Shown here in pieces: positions 49,555 through 63,047 of a stretch of 64,000 nt of DNA (positions are counted from its first letter, which is position 1; each line of letters starts with the position of its first letter). Both the position numbers and the translations under genes were made by a program. The stretch comes from Paramecium pentaurelia (lineage: Eukaryota; Ciliophora; Oligohymenophorea; Peniculida; Parameciidae). Location: assembly GCA_905183005.1 (NCBI GenBank), contig CAJJDO010000089.1:80657-144656 (forward strand), given 5' to 3'. Below the pieces are notes generated by a model. That model did not search any database, was not told the DNA's origin, and saw only the letters and a program-made list of their open reading frames with translations.

Positions 49555-51039
49555 ATGGTGCATATTCCTCATTTGATTGTTGGTGCTGGACCGTAATACA
49601 TTATAAACTTTATAGAGTTGGTCTCATTTTGGGACATTATTTTAAGAGATTTAACATCCCTTTTCAAATATTCGAAAAGCAATCCTTTTTATCTGCACAT
49701 CCATCAGCTCATTATTTAAATATGAGAACAATGGAAGTACTACATTCTATTATATATGTAGATACTTGATGAATTAAATATACAATTACCATTAGAAAAT
49801 ATCCAACATTTTTCTAATTATGTATATTTACGTAGAATTGGAGAAACACCATTAAATAGTACAAGTTAATTAATAGATTATAAATAATATTCTTATACAA
49901 GTTATGCTCATTTACCATAAAGTCTCTTTGTTCAATATGTTTAATAAGGAATAAGAGATAAAATTTAATTAAATAAGGAAATTAAGAAAATTGAATTCAA
50001 GGATAAAATTATTAAAGTTAATGATGATATAACATGTGATTATTTATATGGTTGTGATGGATTGAATGGTTTTGTTAGAGATTATTTAAAAATTAAATTA
50101 ATTGGTAATAGAGATCTCTAAAGGTTTTTAAATATTCATTTCATATCTAAATAATTAGTAAATAGACTTGAATAATATAATTCAATGTTATCATTCATAT
50201 ATAATTCTGATATAACAGCAGTAATTATTAAACATAGAATTGAAGATGGAACTTTTGCCATTTAAATACCATTAGATTTATTGACAGGTAAAACTGATAT
50301 ATAAGAAATTTAACATATTAAATAAGATCATGTATTAATTAAAAATCTAATAAATAAAACATTACTTAATTAAATAAATGATATAGAAATAAAATCTGTT
50401 GGATTTTGGAGAATGGGTGCAGTATATGCAGAATAATATTATAAGAATAATTGTATTCTTGTAGGTGATGCATGTCATGGAATGCCTCCAGCTGGTGGAT
50501 TTGGAATGAATACAGGAATTCAAGATGCTTAAAATTTAGCATATAAAATTAAAGAACAAAAAAATCTTTTGTATTATTAATAAGAGAGACAATAAATTGC
50601 ATAAGATAATATAGAAACTGCTTTAAAATATTATAAAAAGTCTCTTGATATTGCAAAATCATTTACATTTGATATTAATAAACTCAAAATATACTAAAGT
50701 TATATGAAAAATGTTCCTGATTTTCTATATTAGGCTGGTGTTAGAATAGGAGGATCTCTTATTGAATTTGATCCAATATATAAGAGATTAAAAGTAAATG
50801 ATTATATCCCTTTAGTATTTCCTAAAGAGGAAATAGGTTTTAAATACAATTCAGGAGATATAGGAGATAAAGGTGGTGAATTGGCACCATTAATTGTGAG
50901 AGAGATTTTAAGAAATAAAGAGAGAAAATGGTATAGTATAAATTGTGATTCTAATTACTAAAGAATAAATATTGAGAATGTTAATTAAATGATTGTGAGA
51001 AGTGATATGCATATTTATTAATAATAATAATAATAATGA
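49555..51039 (+). CDS. FAD-dependent monooxygenase (PHBH/UbiH-like)
   Basis: A 478-residue model: ATG at 49555, introns at 49593-49615 and 49737-49761, TGA at 51037-51039. It has the Rossmann FAD motif Gly-Ala-Gly-Pro-Val-Gly-Leu at residues about 10-16 (the first intron splits it), a Gly-Cys-Asp-Gly motif and the second FAD motif Gly-Asp-Ala-Cys-His-...-Pro-Ala-Gly-Gly-Phe-Gly-Met-Asn-Thr-Gly-Ile-Gln-Asp-Ala. The family hydroxylates aromatic or quinone-like substrates using NAD(P)H and O2; the substrate is unknown. The end is a run of five Gln codons (TAA) and TGA. The stop overlaps the next gene's ATG. Confidence 0.92.
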
Positions 51040-51972
51040 ATATTCCTACAGAAATTGATCCAGAAACATTCCCTGATCATGACCCAGATAGATTTAAGAA
51101 TTTTTATGAAATCATGCTTGATGGAAGACCAGCATTTCAATTATAAGATGGATCAACTTTCTTTTTAGACTCTAATAATGGGTACATAAATCTCATTCTA
51201 TTATAAGTTGGTGTGATGAAAAGAATTGCTATTATAATAGTTTAGGTGAAGCATTAGGATGGTATAAAACATTTGAAAATCGAACTTTCTTTTACAATAT
51301 TGAAGGATTTTTTGTTCCTTATAGTAAAGATCCATCTACTTTACCAAAACACAACCCAAAAGTTAATATTACTGAATTGGATGCAGATTTTAACTTTCTT
51401 GATTAAGATGGTTGTTATTATGATAGATTTGGAGAACCTTTAGGATGGAAATTGAAATGTGAGGATAATCAAGTATTTATATCTTTTTATAATAGTTTTA
51501 CTTTTTTGATTTAAATGGAGATTATGTTGATATCATTCCTACAGATTAAAAAAATGATCTTCTTAAATTTGATTTAGGTGACTTTAAATAAGATTTTTAA
51601 TAAGAAGTATAATTAATTAAATCAACCCAAAAACCATATCCAAAAGAAGAGCCTAAAGTAATAATTAAGACATAAACTTAATAATAATAACAATAAATTT
51701 AACATCCATAGCAATAAAAAAAATCTTAGATTATCAAGAAACCTGTTTAATAGCAAAAAGATAATCTAAAGATAATTTATCACTATGAATTTCCTGATCC
51801 TACAGATGAGACAAAGAAAATGTGTATTGCTTTAATTAAATCAAAATTACAAACCAAACCTGAATTTACTCTAAACGGATAGTTATTGACTGTGAAATGT
51901 GATTAATAAATTAAAGAATTGGAATAAGATTTGCAATTAGAGAATGGAAAATGTGTTAAATTTAAAAAATGA
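51036..51972 (+). CDS. Hypothetical protein with D-x-NG / GE-x-LGW repeats
   Basis: A 295-residue model: ATG at 51036, introns at 51182-51207 and 51473-51495, TGA at 51970-51972. The first half has a repeated pattern: Cys-Tyr-Tyr-Asn-Ser-Leu-Gly-Glu-Ala-Leu-Gly-Trp and Cys-Tyr-Tyr-Asp-Arg-Phe-Gly-Glu-Pro-Leu-Gly-Trp, separated by Phe-Phe-Tyr/Asp stretches. The middle is Gln-rich and probably disordered; the C-terminal 70 residues are charged. No family was recognised. Its ATG shares bases with the TGA of the monooxygenase gene; a downstream Met near residue 31 is an alternative start. Confidence 0.85.
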
Positions 51973-52061
51973 AGTTATTAATATACAAATATTAAGATAT
52001 ATTATTTATTTTTATATAGAAATATTTAGGAAATTGATTATATTATTATGTATTATAAATC

Positions 52062-53325
<1,264 letters not shown>

Positions 53326-53438
53326 TTAGACACATAATAAGATACCATCATATATAATATGTATAAATGAATCATGTAATCATTTAAATGAATAATTATT
53401 ATGAATGTCTTTATATATATATAATAATTTAATTATAA

Positions 53439-55121
53439 ATGTAAATAAACACGTCACTTATTCAAGCATAAAGAGATGCCTTAATTCCAATACTTAAACC
53501 AGAGATAAGAATTCCTTGGAAAATATTATGTTATGATTCATATTGTGAAAAAAGATTGTCAACTATTTATAGAGTAGGAGATTTGAGAGAAATGTGTATT
53601 ACTCTTCATTTTAATCTTGATTAAAATAGAGAGAGATTACATGGAGTCACAGCAATTTATTTTATATAACCATTATAAAGTAGTATTGAAAAATTGGTTG
53701 AAGACTTTAATCGAGATCTTTATTCAGAAGTTTATATAAATTTTTCATCTCCTATTGAAAATAATTTATTAGAAATGATGGCTAAAGAAATTAGTAAAAT
53801 TAGTGGAGCTGTATAAAAAATATAAAAAGTATATGAACATAATCTTGATTTTGTTGCTCTTAATCATAATTTCTTTAATTTAGAAAATTAAGTTGTAACT
53901 GGATTATTTTCTATTATTATGGCTCTTAAAGTTTAACCATTAATTTTATTTCAAAAGAATTCTAAAATTGAATAAATTGCAAAAGAATTAATTGAAAAAC
54001 TCAAATAACTTGAATTTAATTCTGATTATCCTCTTTTAGCAATTATATTACCAGATAGAGATATAGATCTTAATACTTTAATAATGCATTCAAATACATA
54101 TGGAGCATTATTACATGATACTCTCAATATTAAATATAATAAAGTTAAATTAGATGATTAAGTATATGATCTTTCCCCTTAATATGATAATTTATGGCTT
54201 TAAGCATGTAATATGGCTTTACCAGAAGCAATTGATAAAATTGATAATGAATTAAATGATTGGAATTCTTAATATTAATAAGTTTCATAATAAAATTAAG
54301 AAATTTCAAGTGCTTTAAATGCAATTGATTTAGTACCATAAATGAATCAATAAAAAAAGATGGTTGATTCACATATTAATTTAGCTAAATAATTGACTTA
54401 AATTGCAAAATAAAAATCACTTGATAAATTTTATTAATTAGGATAAAGTATATTATAAAATGATACATTGACAATTAATGATTATCCATAATCAGAAGAT
54501 AATTAAATTGAATAATCTAAAGAGATAGATAAATTAAGATTATTAATACTAATGTTGTTAAATAATTACAATTAATAAGAATTTAAGAAATTTGAATAGA
54601 TTTTCTAAATAAAAAATGAAAAATATTTGAATATTCTATCTAATTTTAAATAAAGAGTAGCTTCCAATTAAAATAATAAATAATAAAGTGTATATAAATC
54701 TTTATTTGCTGCTATAACATCCAAGATGCCTAATTCTGGAAAAGGTCTATTGAAAAATGTTTAAAACTTTTTATTGTAAAGTAAATGTTTAATCCTATTT
54801 TGATAGGAGGAAAGAAATCTGCAATTGTTCAAATGTTAGAAAATCTATTTTTAAATGAATTGAAAATTGATGAATTATAATCAATATTAACAATGTATGA
54901 TTCTAGAGTTAAGAATATATCAGTATTTATTCATAATATTTTAGAGATTAGAATTTGGTTTATTATCTACTATTAAAGGCATATTAATATGTTTTACAGA
55001 AGGAGCATGTTATAATGAATATGCAGAATTGAGCGATTTTGCTAAAAGTATTAATAAAGTGATAATTTATGGTGGGAATAAAATATATAATGCAGAAGAA
55101 TTTTTAACACAATTTCAATGA
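53439..55121 (+). CDS. SLY1: Sec1/Munc18-family protein, SLY1-like
   Basis: A 545-residue model: ATG at 53439, introns at 54759-54781 and 54923-54944, TGA at 55119-55121. The start (Leu-Lys-Pro-Glu-Ile-Arg-Ile-Pro-Trp-Lys-Ile-Leu-Cys-Tyr-Asp) and Leu-Arg-Glu-Met-Cys-Ile-Thr-Leu-His-Phe-Asn-Leu match SLY1, as does the C-terminal Asn-Ala-Glu-Glu-Phe-Leu after a Tyr-Gly-Gly segment. SLY1 chaperones SNARE assembly in ER-Golgi transport. It is somewhat short for the family (about 640 in animals). The placement of the first intron is inferred: retaining it keeps coding-like residues but ends in a stop. Confidence 0.88.
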
Positions 55122-55228
55122 AAAATTTTATTATATATATAAAAAAAAAGTTAAATTTATAAATAATAATTAGTATTCCATTACTAAATCCTGTTTTTAT
55201 ATATTCAAAATCATAAATTATTAATTTT

Positions 55229-56094
55229 ATGTCTGATTTTTTTATTGATCTTTTTATTGCTGCAACATCCTCTTTTACTTCAAATTGTCTTTGTACACCA
55301 ATTGAAAATTATCCAATGTCTATTCTATAACATAATGAATAAAAAGTATATTTATAAATAGACTTATCAAAGAATTATTTTAACATTTGGAAAGGGATTA
55401 TTCCAAATACAATCAGGTATATTCCACATCAATCATTAGCTTTTGCTTTTAAGGGTTTATATTCAAAATAATTAAAAAAAAGAAGTACATATTATTCATC
55501 TATTTAGTAAATCATTATAATCATCTAAAGAATATACTTATAGGTAGTTTAGCTGGAGCTTCGACTATGTTGGTCATGTATCCATATGAATTTGTTACTT
55601 AAAGAACTAAATATTTATAAAAAATAGGAAAAAGAATTGATCTAAATTGGAGAGATTGTTTAATTGAGATACTTAAAAATGATGGCATATTTGGTTATTA
55701 TAAAGGGTTAAGTGCTTGTATTTCCCCAATTGTAGTGTTTAGAGGTCTATAATTTGGTATTTTCGATAGCACAAAAGAGATTACAGATGCTCTTCCATTT
55801 ATTGGTTAATTATTTTGGGTCTAACTATTAACTTTTGTCTCTCATGTAATATCTTTTCCATTTTTCAAAATAATGATTATGATGAAAGCTGACTCACTCA
55901 ATTTTAATCAAGCATCTTTTAAATATAAAAATGTTATTGATTGCACAAGTTAAGTATTAAAATCTTAAAAATTAACTTTTTTAATTCAAGGATCAACTCA
56001 ACGATTTTTATTAGCCACAAAAGATGCCTTAACATTAATGTTATATTACAATATCTAATCATATTTTAAGGGAAAATATCATCCTTAATATTGA
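55229..56094 (+). CDS. Mitochondrial carrier-family (SLC25-like) protein, divergent
   Basis: A 280-residue model: ATG at 55229, one 23-nt intron at 55485-55507, TGA at 56092-56094. Three repeats of about 90 residues, each beginning with a hydrophobic helix, recall the carrier fold, and length and order fit (Gly-Ser-Leu-Ala-Gly-Ala-Ser-Thr; Tyr-Lys-Gly-Leu). The PxD/ExxK/R signatures are degraded: Pro-Ile-Glu-Asn-Tyr-Pro, Pro-Tyr-Glu-Phe-Val-Thr and Pro-Phe-Phe-Lys-Ile-Met. The ADP/ATP-carrier motif RRRMMM is absent. It is probably an inner-membrane carrier with altered gating, or a non-transporting derivative; the substrate is unknown. Confidence 0.82.
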
Positions 56095-56181
56095 TTATGT
56101 AAATTTAATACGTAATCAAGAATGATTTGATAAAGACAATTATTTAAAGAAAACTTTTTTATTATAATAATAAATAATATA

Positions 56182-57657
56182 TCATTAAATTTCTATGCAA
56201 TCATTCAAATCTGCCAATCTAACACAAAAGAATAATTTTTAATCTTTATGAAATTCTAAGGGTATTGTTGTTTAAACTTATTAATCTCTATTTATTATTA
56301 GTTATTTATGGAATGGTTTAAATGTCAATTCAAGTGTAGAATTACTATAAAATCTTAGATTTGGAGAACTCTTTGACATATCTAATCCAATCATTGATCT
56401 TATATATCCATTAGCATTTAATAAATAACATCCATGATCTTTATTATGTGATCCTGGAACATGTTCAGCAGAACCAGAAAATATAAAATTATCTTCTTAT
56501 AATTTTGATTAATCACATATTCCAACTGCCATAGGATATCTTTAATTAGAATTTCTACAAACTTTAATTAATAATGTTATTCTTTATTCTCTAGCTAATC
56601 CACTTCCATAAATAGATGGTTTAATGAGTGCTATTCTTTTTTCATTATCTGTAGTAAGTTTAACTTATTTAGATGTTATTTATAATCCTTAACCAAAACA
56701 TTCAGAATGAAAAGAATAAGTAGTAGTATAATTATTTTAAGTTTCAATTAATTAAATTTGTTCTCCTACTCTTTTTTTAATAGTATTTGGTTTATAATAA
56801 AATTAGCTAAGAGATTAAGTTATTGATATTCTATCATCTGGAGAACCTGGTGATTTTTCAGCTGAAACTACTCTTTTATAACTTGCTATTCTCTGATGTG
56901 ATCTTTTGAATTCATTATTAATTTAAGAATGTTTCTTTTATTTAAAACTGGTACTCAATTAAGAATTTTATGTCAAATAATTATTATCTATATCTTATCT
57001 AAATGAATTTATGAATTCTCTTAATTTTCTAAATAAAATATTCTCTCCTTCTGTTTCTTCTGATTGATCAATTAAATAATTGCTTCTTGCAACAAACTCT
57101 TATCTTTTCTAATTATAATCAACCTTCAAAAAGAATTAGGTCATTAACTTTTATAATAAACTCTAATCATGTGATTTAATTGCTTAATTAAAAATCTCTT
57201 ATGTTGGTAACAGACAAGCAAATTCTTCATTTTATATAATGATTAATACATTCATAGTATTATAATTTTCTCTCCAGCATTTCCTTTTATTTATTTATTG
57301 CATCATTAACAATATCTTATAATTCAGTTAATTATTTGATTATTTCTCTTATTTTATTTAACATATCATTTTACATATTGGTAGAATCCTATAATTTAAA
57401 ATCCTTAAACTTAAAATATATTAATACAATTTCATTCAATAATTATGATCCTTATTTTTACAATAAAGTTATAAATTTCTTATAATGTATAACAGAATGA
57501 CCAGAATGATTTTCTTCTATACAAGCTATGCAATTTAGAACTTTATTGTTGGAAATGCATTCAGGATTAAGACATAATAATTCCAAGGGTTCATCTTTAT
57601 AATAGCCATGTTATAAATACCTTAATGATATCCAGCCATTTAACAATAAACATTCAT
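56182..57657 (-). CDS. B-box/coiled-coil protein with C-terminal beta domain
   Basis: A 474-residue model: ATG at 57657, introns at 57595-57620 and 57225-57249, TGA at 56182-56184. The N-terminus is a B-box-like zinc site: Cys at 5, Leu-Leu-Cys-Leu-Asn-Pro-Glu-Cys, Leu-Asn-Cys-Ile-Ala-Cys and His-Ser-Gly-His. A coiled coil follows to about residue 170, then a Ser/Lys-rich linker. The C-terminal 180 residues are a beta-rich domain (Met-Ala-Val-Gly-Ile-Cys-Asp; Leu-Arg-Phe-Tyr) that recalls SPRY but is not a firm match. No RING finger. The first intron connects the first Cys to the rest of the finger. Confidence 0.86.
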
Positions 57658-57703
57658 TTTATTAATTAAAATATCAAAATAAAATTTTATTACTTTATAA
57701 TGA

Positions 57704-60183
57704 TCATAATTCTTCAATGTATTCCTCTAAGATTTCCTCATAATAATCATCCTCTTTTTTATTTATATCAGTAATTTATGTATCATTATCAATATTATAT
57801 TGAATATTTTTTTAATCAAAAATCTCTTTTCCAGTTTGAAATTCATTAATTTAATTTATTCTTTACTTATTTTTCTATGGAGATTAGAATTAATTTGTAA
57901 TATTAAATTAAATAGAATTATCTGATGTCATTTATTAATTATCTGATGGTCTTTTTAAAGTAGCTAGAGGTAATAATGATTGACTATATTAGAAAATATC
58001 ACTACTGTTATTATTATGATTGCTAGGTTTTCTAGATTCAGAACTTTTTAGTTATTATTCACAAGTTTTAAATTCTATTATATTTAAAAATTATACATGA
58101 AAAAGTTAAGTATTGTTCACTTATAATTATATTTTAAATTTAATTTGATTATTCATTTGGTTTAAATTTTGAATCATCTCTTTATTGTTATTTAGATTAC
58201 TTATCTTTACTTTCAACTACAGGATAATTAAATTCTTCATCATCTGAATATGAAACTTTATTGATCTTCTTTGGAATATATCTAATAGAATCTAAACAAA
58301 CATATGTTAAATTATGAAGAGTAGTTTATAGATCACATTCTTGTTATATAAATTTACTTAGAACATTTATATTGATATTATCAACTTCATTTGAATATAA
58401 ATAATTTATCATCAACATATAATCTATTTATTCATAAGTGAAATTAAAGTTATTTTTTAATAGCAATATCAAATCATCTTTATTATATATTTTATTTGGT
58501 ATATTACATTGAATTAATTTTTGATTAATTGCTTTAGAATAGAAATTCTATTTCAAAATTGTCTAAAATGTTAACTATTATATTAAAATATATATATATA
58601 CATATTAAGATTTAATTTTTGGATGATTATATAGTTAATCAATAATTTCTCTAACTTCTTATGTATCTTACCATTATATTTAATTAGAGAATCCTTGATC
58701 CTCTCCAATAAGATATCTACAAAGTATTAATGAATCAGATTTTTAAAAATTATAAGGTGCATTCATAAAAATTTATATAGCATCTCCTAATTATATGAAT
58801 TCTTTGTTATGAAATGTAAAATGAATTCTTTCTTTTGTTAATTTTTAAGAGATGATTTTGAATTTTAATTATTAAAATAATACTTCTAATTTATTCTTAT
58901 CAATAGGTCTACAATTAATATCTTAATTAATATTTGATAATTAATTTTCTGGAAATTAAGTTATTTAATCTCTATAGGTTGTAGGAGGAAAGAAAGACTT
59001 TTTGAGTTACAATGTAAGAGGAGAATCAGATGGTTTAGGTGAATTTTTTTATTTTAATAAATCCTAAATATTGATTCTATCATTTAAGTCTTAACTAAAA
59101 TATTATTGTTTATATTACATTATTATATCTTTTTTATTGCATAAATCTTCTAAATTTTATTTTTATTTTTATAATTCCATTATTGTCTATTTAAAGTCTT
59201 TTTCTTAATCTTTTATTTATTTCTATAGTATTTTACACTTATTCTCATATAATGATAACTCACCCTTTAATGTATCTAATTACTTTAATGTAGCACTTTT
59301 ATATAAATTACAATATCAATACGCTAATTTCATTTCTAAAAATTCTCTTTTCTTTTATTAATACATCTCATTTTCAGTTATTGTTTATTCTTCTAATTGT
59401 TTTTTATAATTAATTTTCTCAAAATTCAATTATTTCATTTCTTCAATTAATTTAGCATTATCATTAGACATTTCCTAATATTCCATTTTTAATTTATCAT
59501 TTTATTTTATTAATAATTAAATTGAATTCTCTTATTAATGTACTGTTATTGTAAATTTTGATAGCTTTTCAATAACATTTGGATCATTTACTAAACTTAA
59601 TATTAAATATCATAATTTACTCTTAATCATTAATATTAAGGGCAGATTAAATTACTTATTTAAGTTTCATAATTTCATTCTATTAATTCTAAATTTCTCT
59701 TTATAATTCTGATAATTTTGTTAATTTAACAGACTTATACTATTAATGCAAATCAGTTTATAGTTCTTCAATTTAATTACGCTATTCCTTTACTTTAGCC
59801 TTTAAAATAGGTACTATACTACCCTCTCCACTTTAAATTACTCCAAGAGGATCACAATTTACCTAATATTTATCTAGTTTCTCTATCTTTATGATTTATT
59901 TCTATACTAAATATTTACTATACTTTTAATTAAGCTATTTAGGCTTTGAGTTTTTAATTTTCAAATTTATATTCATTGCATTATTATTTCAATTACAAAT
60001 TTACAAAATATAATTGTTCTTGATCTTCAAAATACTCTTTTGGGGCTACCTATTATGGAGTTTGCTTTTTTGAATAAATCATTTATGAACTCTATTAGAA
60101 TTACATTTTTACGTATTTATTGCTGATTCTTATCTCTCTCTTATCATTTTAGATATAATGGCACTTTATGGACGACGTTTCAT
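57704..60183 (-). CDS. Coiled-coil protein, six introns
   Basis: A 776-residue model: ATG at 60183, introns at 60065-60090, 59902-59923, 59596-59620, 59296-59322, 58575-58601 and 58075-58096, TGA at 57704-57706. Several introns contain TGA or shift the frame, so all but 58575-58601 are required. Residues 1-480 are mostly coiled coil with a conserved-looking island (Val-Asn-Cys-Asp-Pro-Leu-Gly-Val-Ile). A helical globular region follows (about 480-650), then a Ser/Pro/Gln-rich tail ending in an acidic helix (Glu-Glu-Ile-Leu-Glu-Glu-Tyr-Ile-Glu-Glu). No family was recognised; cytoskeletal roles are typical for such proteins. Confidence 0.85.
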
Positions 60184-60539
60184 ATTTTGATAATTTTATA
60201 TATATTAAAACTTTTATATTTATAAATTTTATCAATTTCCTATAATGATCTCAGATAATCTATCCATAATAAAAGGGTAATAAATATTAAATTCCTCATT
60301 CAGAACTATAATTACTGGATAATAATTTAAGAATGTTAGAAATTACATCAAAATATCAATTAATTTATTGAGGATCATAAAAATTAATTATTATGATAAG
60401 ATATGAAGATTTTAGAACTTAGATTATACTAATTAGTTCTATAAGTAAAAATCATTCTATTAAGTTTTTGTATTAAAATAAAGAATTCAGAATTTCTTTC
60501 GACGTAATTAAATTTATTCTTGAATTTATTTAAGATTTG
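60184..60539. other. Divergent intergenic region
   Basis: About 356 AT-rich bp between the start of the coiled-coil gene (minus) and the start of the GST-like gene (plus). No element was recognised. Confidence 0.45.
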
Positions 60540-61335
60540 ATGCAAAAACTTAAACACACTCTAGTTACCTTTAAATTATGTCCTTTCAGTATGAGAGTAC
60601 TTGCATTAATGTGTCACAAGAACATTAAATTTGAAATAAAATTTATTGAAATGCATTGCAAACCTGAATGGTTTGTGAAAATTAGTCCTTTATCTAGAGT
60701 ACCAATATTAATGATTGGAGATGACAGTAAATAATAAATTATAATGTAACTTAGTTGTTTTATTTGAATCTGATGCAATAATGGAGTATATTGATGAAAT
60801 ATCACCGCCTTAGATTATGCCATCTGATCCAATATAAAAAGCTTTAGATAGAGGTAAATTTGAATATGCAAGTGAACTAATGAAAAATATGTCTATCTTT
60901 GTTTTTTGTTATGATGAGGAGGTACTAATTATTATATGTTAAAAGAAATTCTTTAAATAAAGGGAATTATTAAAAAAAAATATTGAATAAGTAGATAAAT
61001 GGTTAGAGAATAAAAAATATATGAATGGAGATTAAATTTCACTTGTTGATTTTTGTTTCATTCCCATATTTGTAAACTTAAATGTTTTTAAGCCTATAAT
61101 TTAGCAATGTGAATTAACAAAAGATTTTCCAAAAGTTTCAATTCAAATATATAATTAGTTTAATAAATATGGAGAAACTCTTCTATAATTACCATGTTCT
61201 AAAGCAGGAAAAGTGCCAGATTATGAATTACTAGTAGTTGAAGGTGTCGAAAAAGTTAATAGTTATTTATACAGATCAAATCCTTGCTTTTTTAAAAGTT
61301 TGCTAGAAATTAATACCAGATAACCAACAAAATGA
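60540..61335 (+). CDS. Glutathione S-transferase-like protein
   Basis: A 255-residue model: ATG at 60540, one 28-nt intron at 60727-60754, TGA at 61333-61335; a 24-nt in-frame GT-AG segment at about 60920 may be a second intron. Residues 1-80 are thioredoxin-like: Leu-Cys-Pro-Phe-Ser-Met-Arg-Val, then Lys-Ile-Ser-Pro-Leu-Ser-Arg-Val-Pro-Ile-Leu (the cis-Pro) and, after the intron, Leu-Phe-Glu-Ser-Asp-Ala-Ile (the Glu-Ser glutathione contact). The rest is an all-helical GST C-domain with Leu-Val-Asp-Phe-Cys-Phe. The Cys-Pro-Phe motif at the active site suggests an omega-class-like Cys-dependent enzyme. Confidence 0.88.
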
Positions 61336-62447
61336 AACTATATATTATGTATTTTTTCTTCTAAATCATGTTAATTTATAGAAATCAATAATTTTATTAT
61401 AAATAAATATTATATTTATACCTTAACAAAAATTAATGAGGACTTTGTATTAAAGGATAACTGTATATATTGTGTTAATACTATTAAAGTAACATTAATC
61501 ATTTTGACTTAATATTTTGCATGCTCCAATAATCAAATTAATCTAAGTTATATAACCAATTATATAATTAACTATTGCTTTAACTCTTACATTATACTAT
61601 CAAAATTCTTAGTTAGGGATATATTATATTCAACTAATTCAACCTAATGAAGATTCACTATTAAATATGAATAATAATAACTCTAAGATAATTAATTATA
61701 ATATTCTACTTAATTGATGAAATCATAAAATACATTTTGACCAGCAAATTAATATAAATTATAATATAGAAAATATAAAATATAACCCTTAGCTTTAAGT
61801 TGATTATTTGAATTTTTAACTTTAATTTATCTTTAATTAAATTGATTTAAGAATAAAAATAATAATAATAAGTATCCTATTGATATCAATAGAAATTGTG
61901 ATTGTGTAATTAGTTTCAAAATGTAGAGTTTAATTATAAATATTTGTTTAGTTCATTAAGAAATTCATTTGGGTATTTAATTTATCCAAAAATATGAATT
62001 TAGGATATAACTTAATTTATTCAATTTTAATTTAAATATTCCTTATTGTAATAATAAATATATGCCAAAACTTATTATAAATAGATTATTTATTTTGATC
62101 TTTTTGTCATCATTAATCCAAGTCCTATAGATGTAAATTTAAAGTACTAAATAATAATATTATTTGAAGTAATCTTAGAAAAAAAATTACAATAAGATAT
62201 TATTCTAGTATTATAAATAAGAATTTAGAAAATATGGTTCATATATAGATAAATAATGTATTTTATTTAAATTCTCAATTTGAAGGTTCCATCTAATGTA
62301 AATACACCTTTTTCTAACTTATAATAAACAACTAGAGAATTTATATTGAATAAATAAATATAACGAATATATGTCTAATACATTTGATTAATAGAAATAC
62401 CATTTCTATTTAAATTCTAAAAGAAGATAATACTTAATTATTATTAA
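61336..62447. other. 1.1-kb AT-rich gap with one broken ORF
   Basis: An ORF from ATG at 61436 opens like a signal or anchor segment (Ile-Thr-Val-Tyr-Ile-Val-Leu-Ile-Leu-Leu), is stopped by TGA at 61505-61507, then continues in the same frame to TGA at 61715-61717 with a second hydrophobic block. No GT-AG segment removes the internal TGA. Either a pseudogene or chance. The rest of the gap shows nothing recognisable. Confidence 0.35.
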
Positions 62448-62942
62448 ATGATCTCTATGTTAGAAGTAAATGAAATAAACTCTAAAGCTTAGTTTCATGA
62501 TGAACAACTATGTACTGAAGAAACATAATCTAATTAAAAAAAATCAATATCCTCTAAAAAAACCTTTGGATTATAATTACCAATTACAAAATAAAAGGTT
62601 TAAGAGAGAAAATTGAAGAATTTTCCAAAATTAATCGGAAATAATGTATGCAAATATGCTGCTAATAATTTCTCAAAACCTCCAAAAGGAATTTAAGAAA
62701 TGATTAAAAAAAAGAATAAACCTTAATAAATAGGGTTTAAAATAGCAGATTTGAGACAAGCTTGTCTTTCAGATCGAGAATCTTAGAATTTATTTTAAAA
62801 TTATTTGAAAAAATAATTATTATTAGATTTGATTTATAGTCCTAAAATTAATGATCCATTGGCCTACATTAAAGGGATAAGTAATTATTATGCAGCTAGT
62901 TTTGTACCAGAGAAAATGGTTGGAAGCTACATCACTTAGTGA
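62448..62942 (+). CDS. Hypothetical protein, tandem paralogue 1
   Basis: Intronless 164-residue frame, ATG at 62448, TGA at 62940-62942. After an acidic/Gln-rich start, the body shares blocks with the next gene: Asn-Phe-Pro-Lys-x-Ile-Gly-Asn-Asn, Pro-Lys-Gly, Asp-Leu-Arg, Leu-Leu-Asp-Leu-Ile and Gly-Ile-Ser-Asn-Tyr-Tyr-Ala-Ala, then Pro-Glu-Lys-Met. No known family was recognised. The conserved blocks suggest a compact helical domain. Confidence 0.85.
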
Positions 62943-63047
62943 TATTTATATTTTAAAATAAATATTTTTTCTAATAATTTTAATAGAATTACATAAAACC
63001 TTTAAGACCTTGGATGAATTAGCTTATAGAATTATTTTTCTATTAAT

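Noticed and set aside
57704..57931. Separate 75-residue gene starting at ATG 57931
   Set aside because: The frame extends upstream and joins the coiled-coil gene through a 22-nt intron at 58075-58096, with the exon sum in frame.
60614..60805. Minus-strand 63-residue ORF
   Set aside because: Antisense to the GST-like gene, which has recognisable motifs.
61505..61507. TGA readthrough in the ORF at 61436
   Set aside because: A short low-complexity ORF with no family support; chance or pseudogene is more likely.
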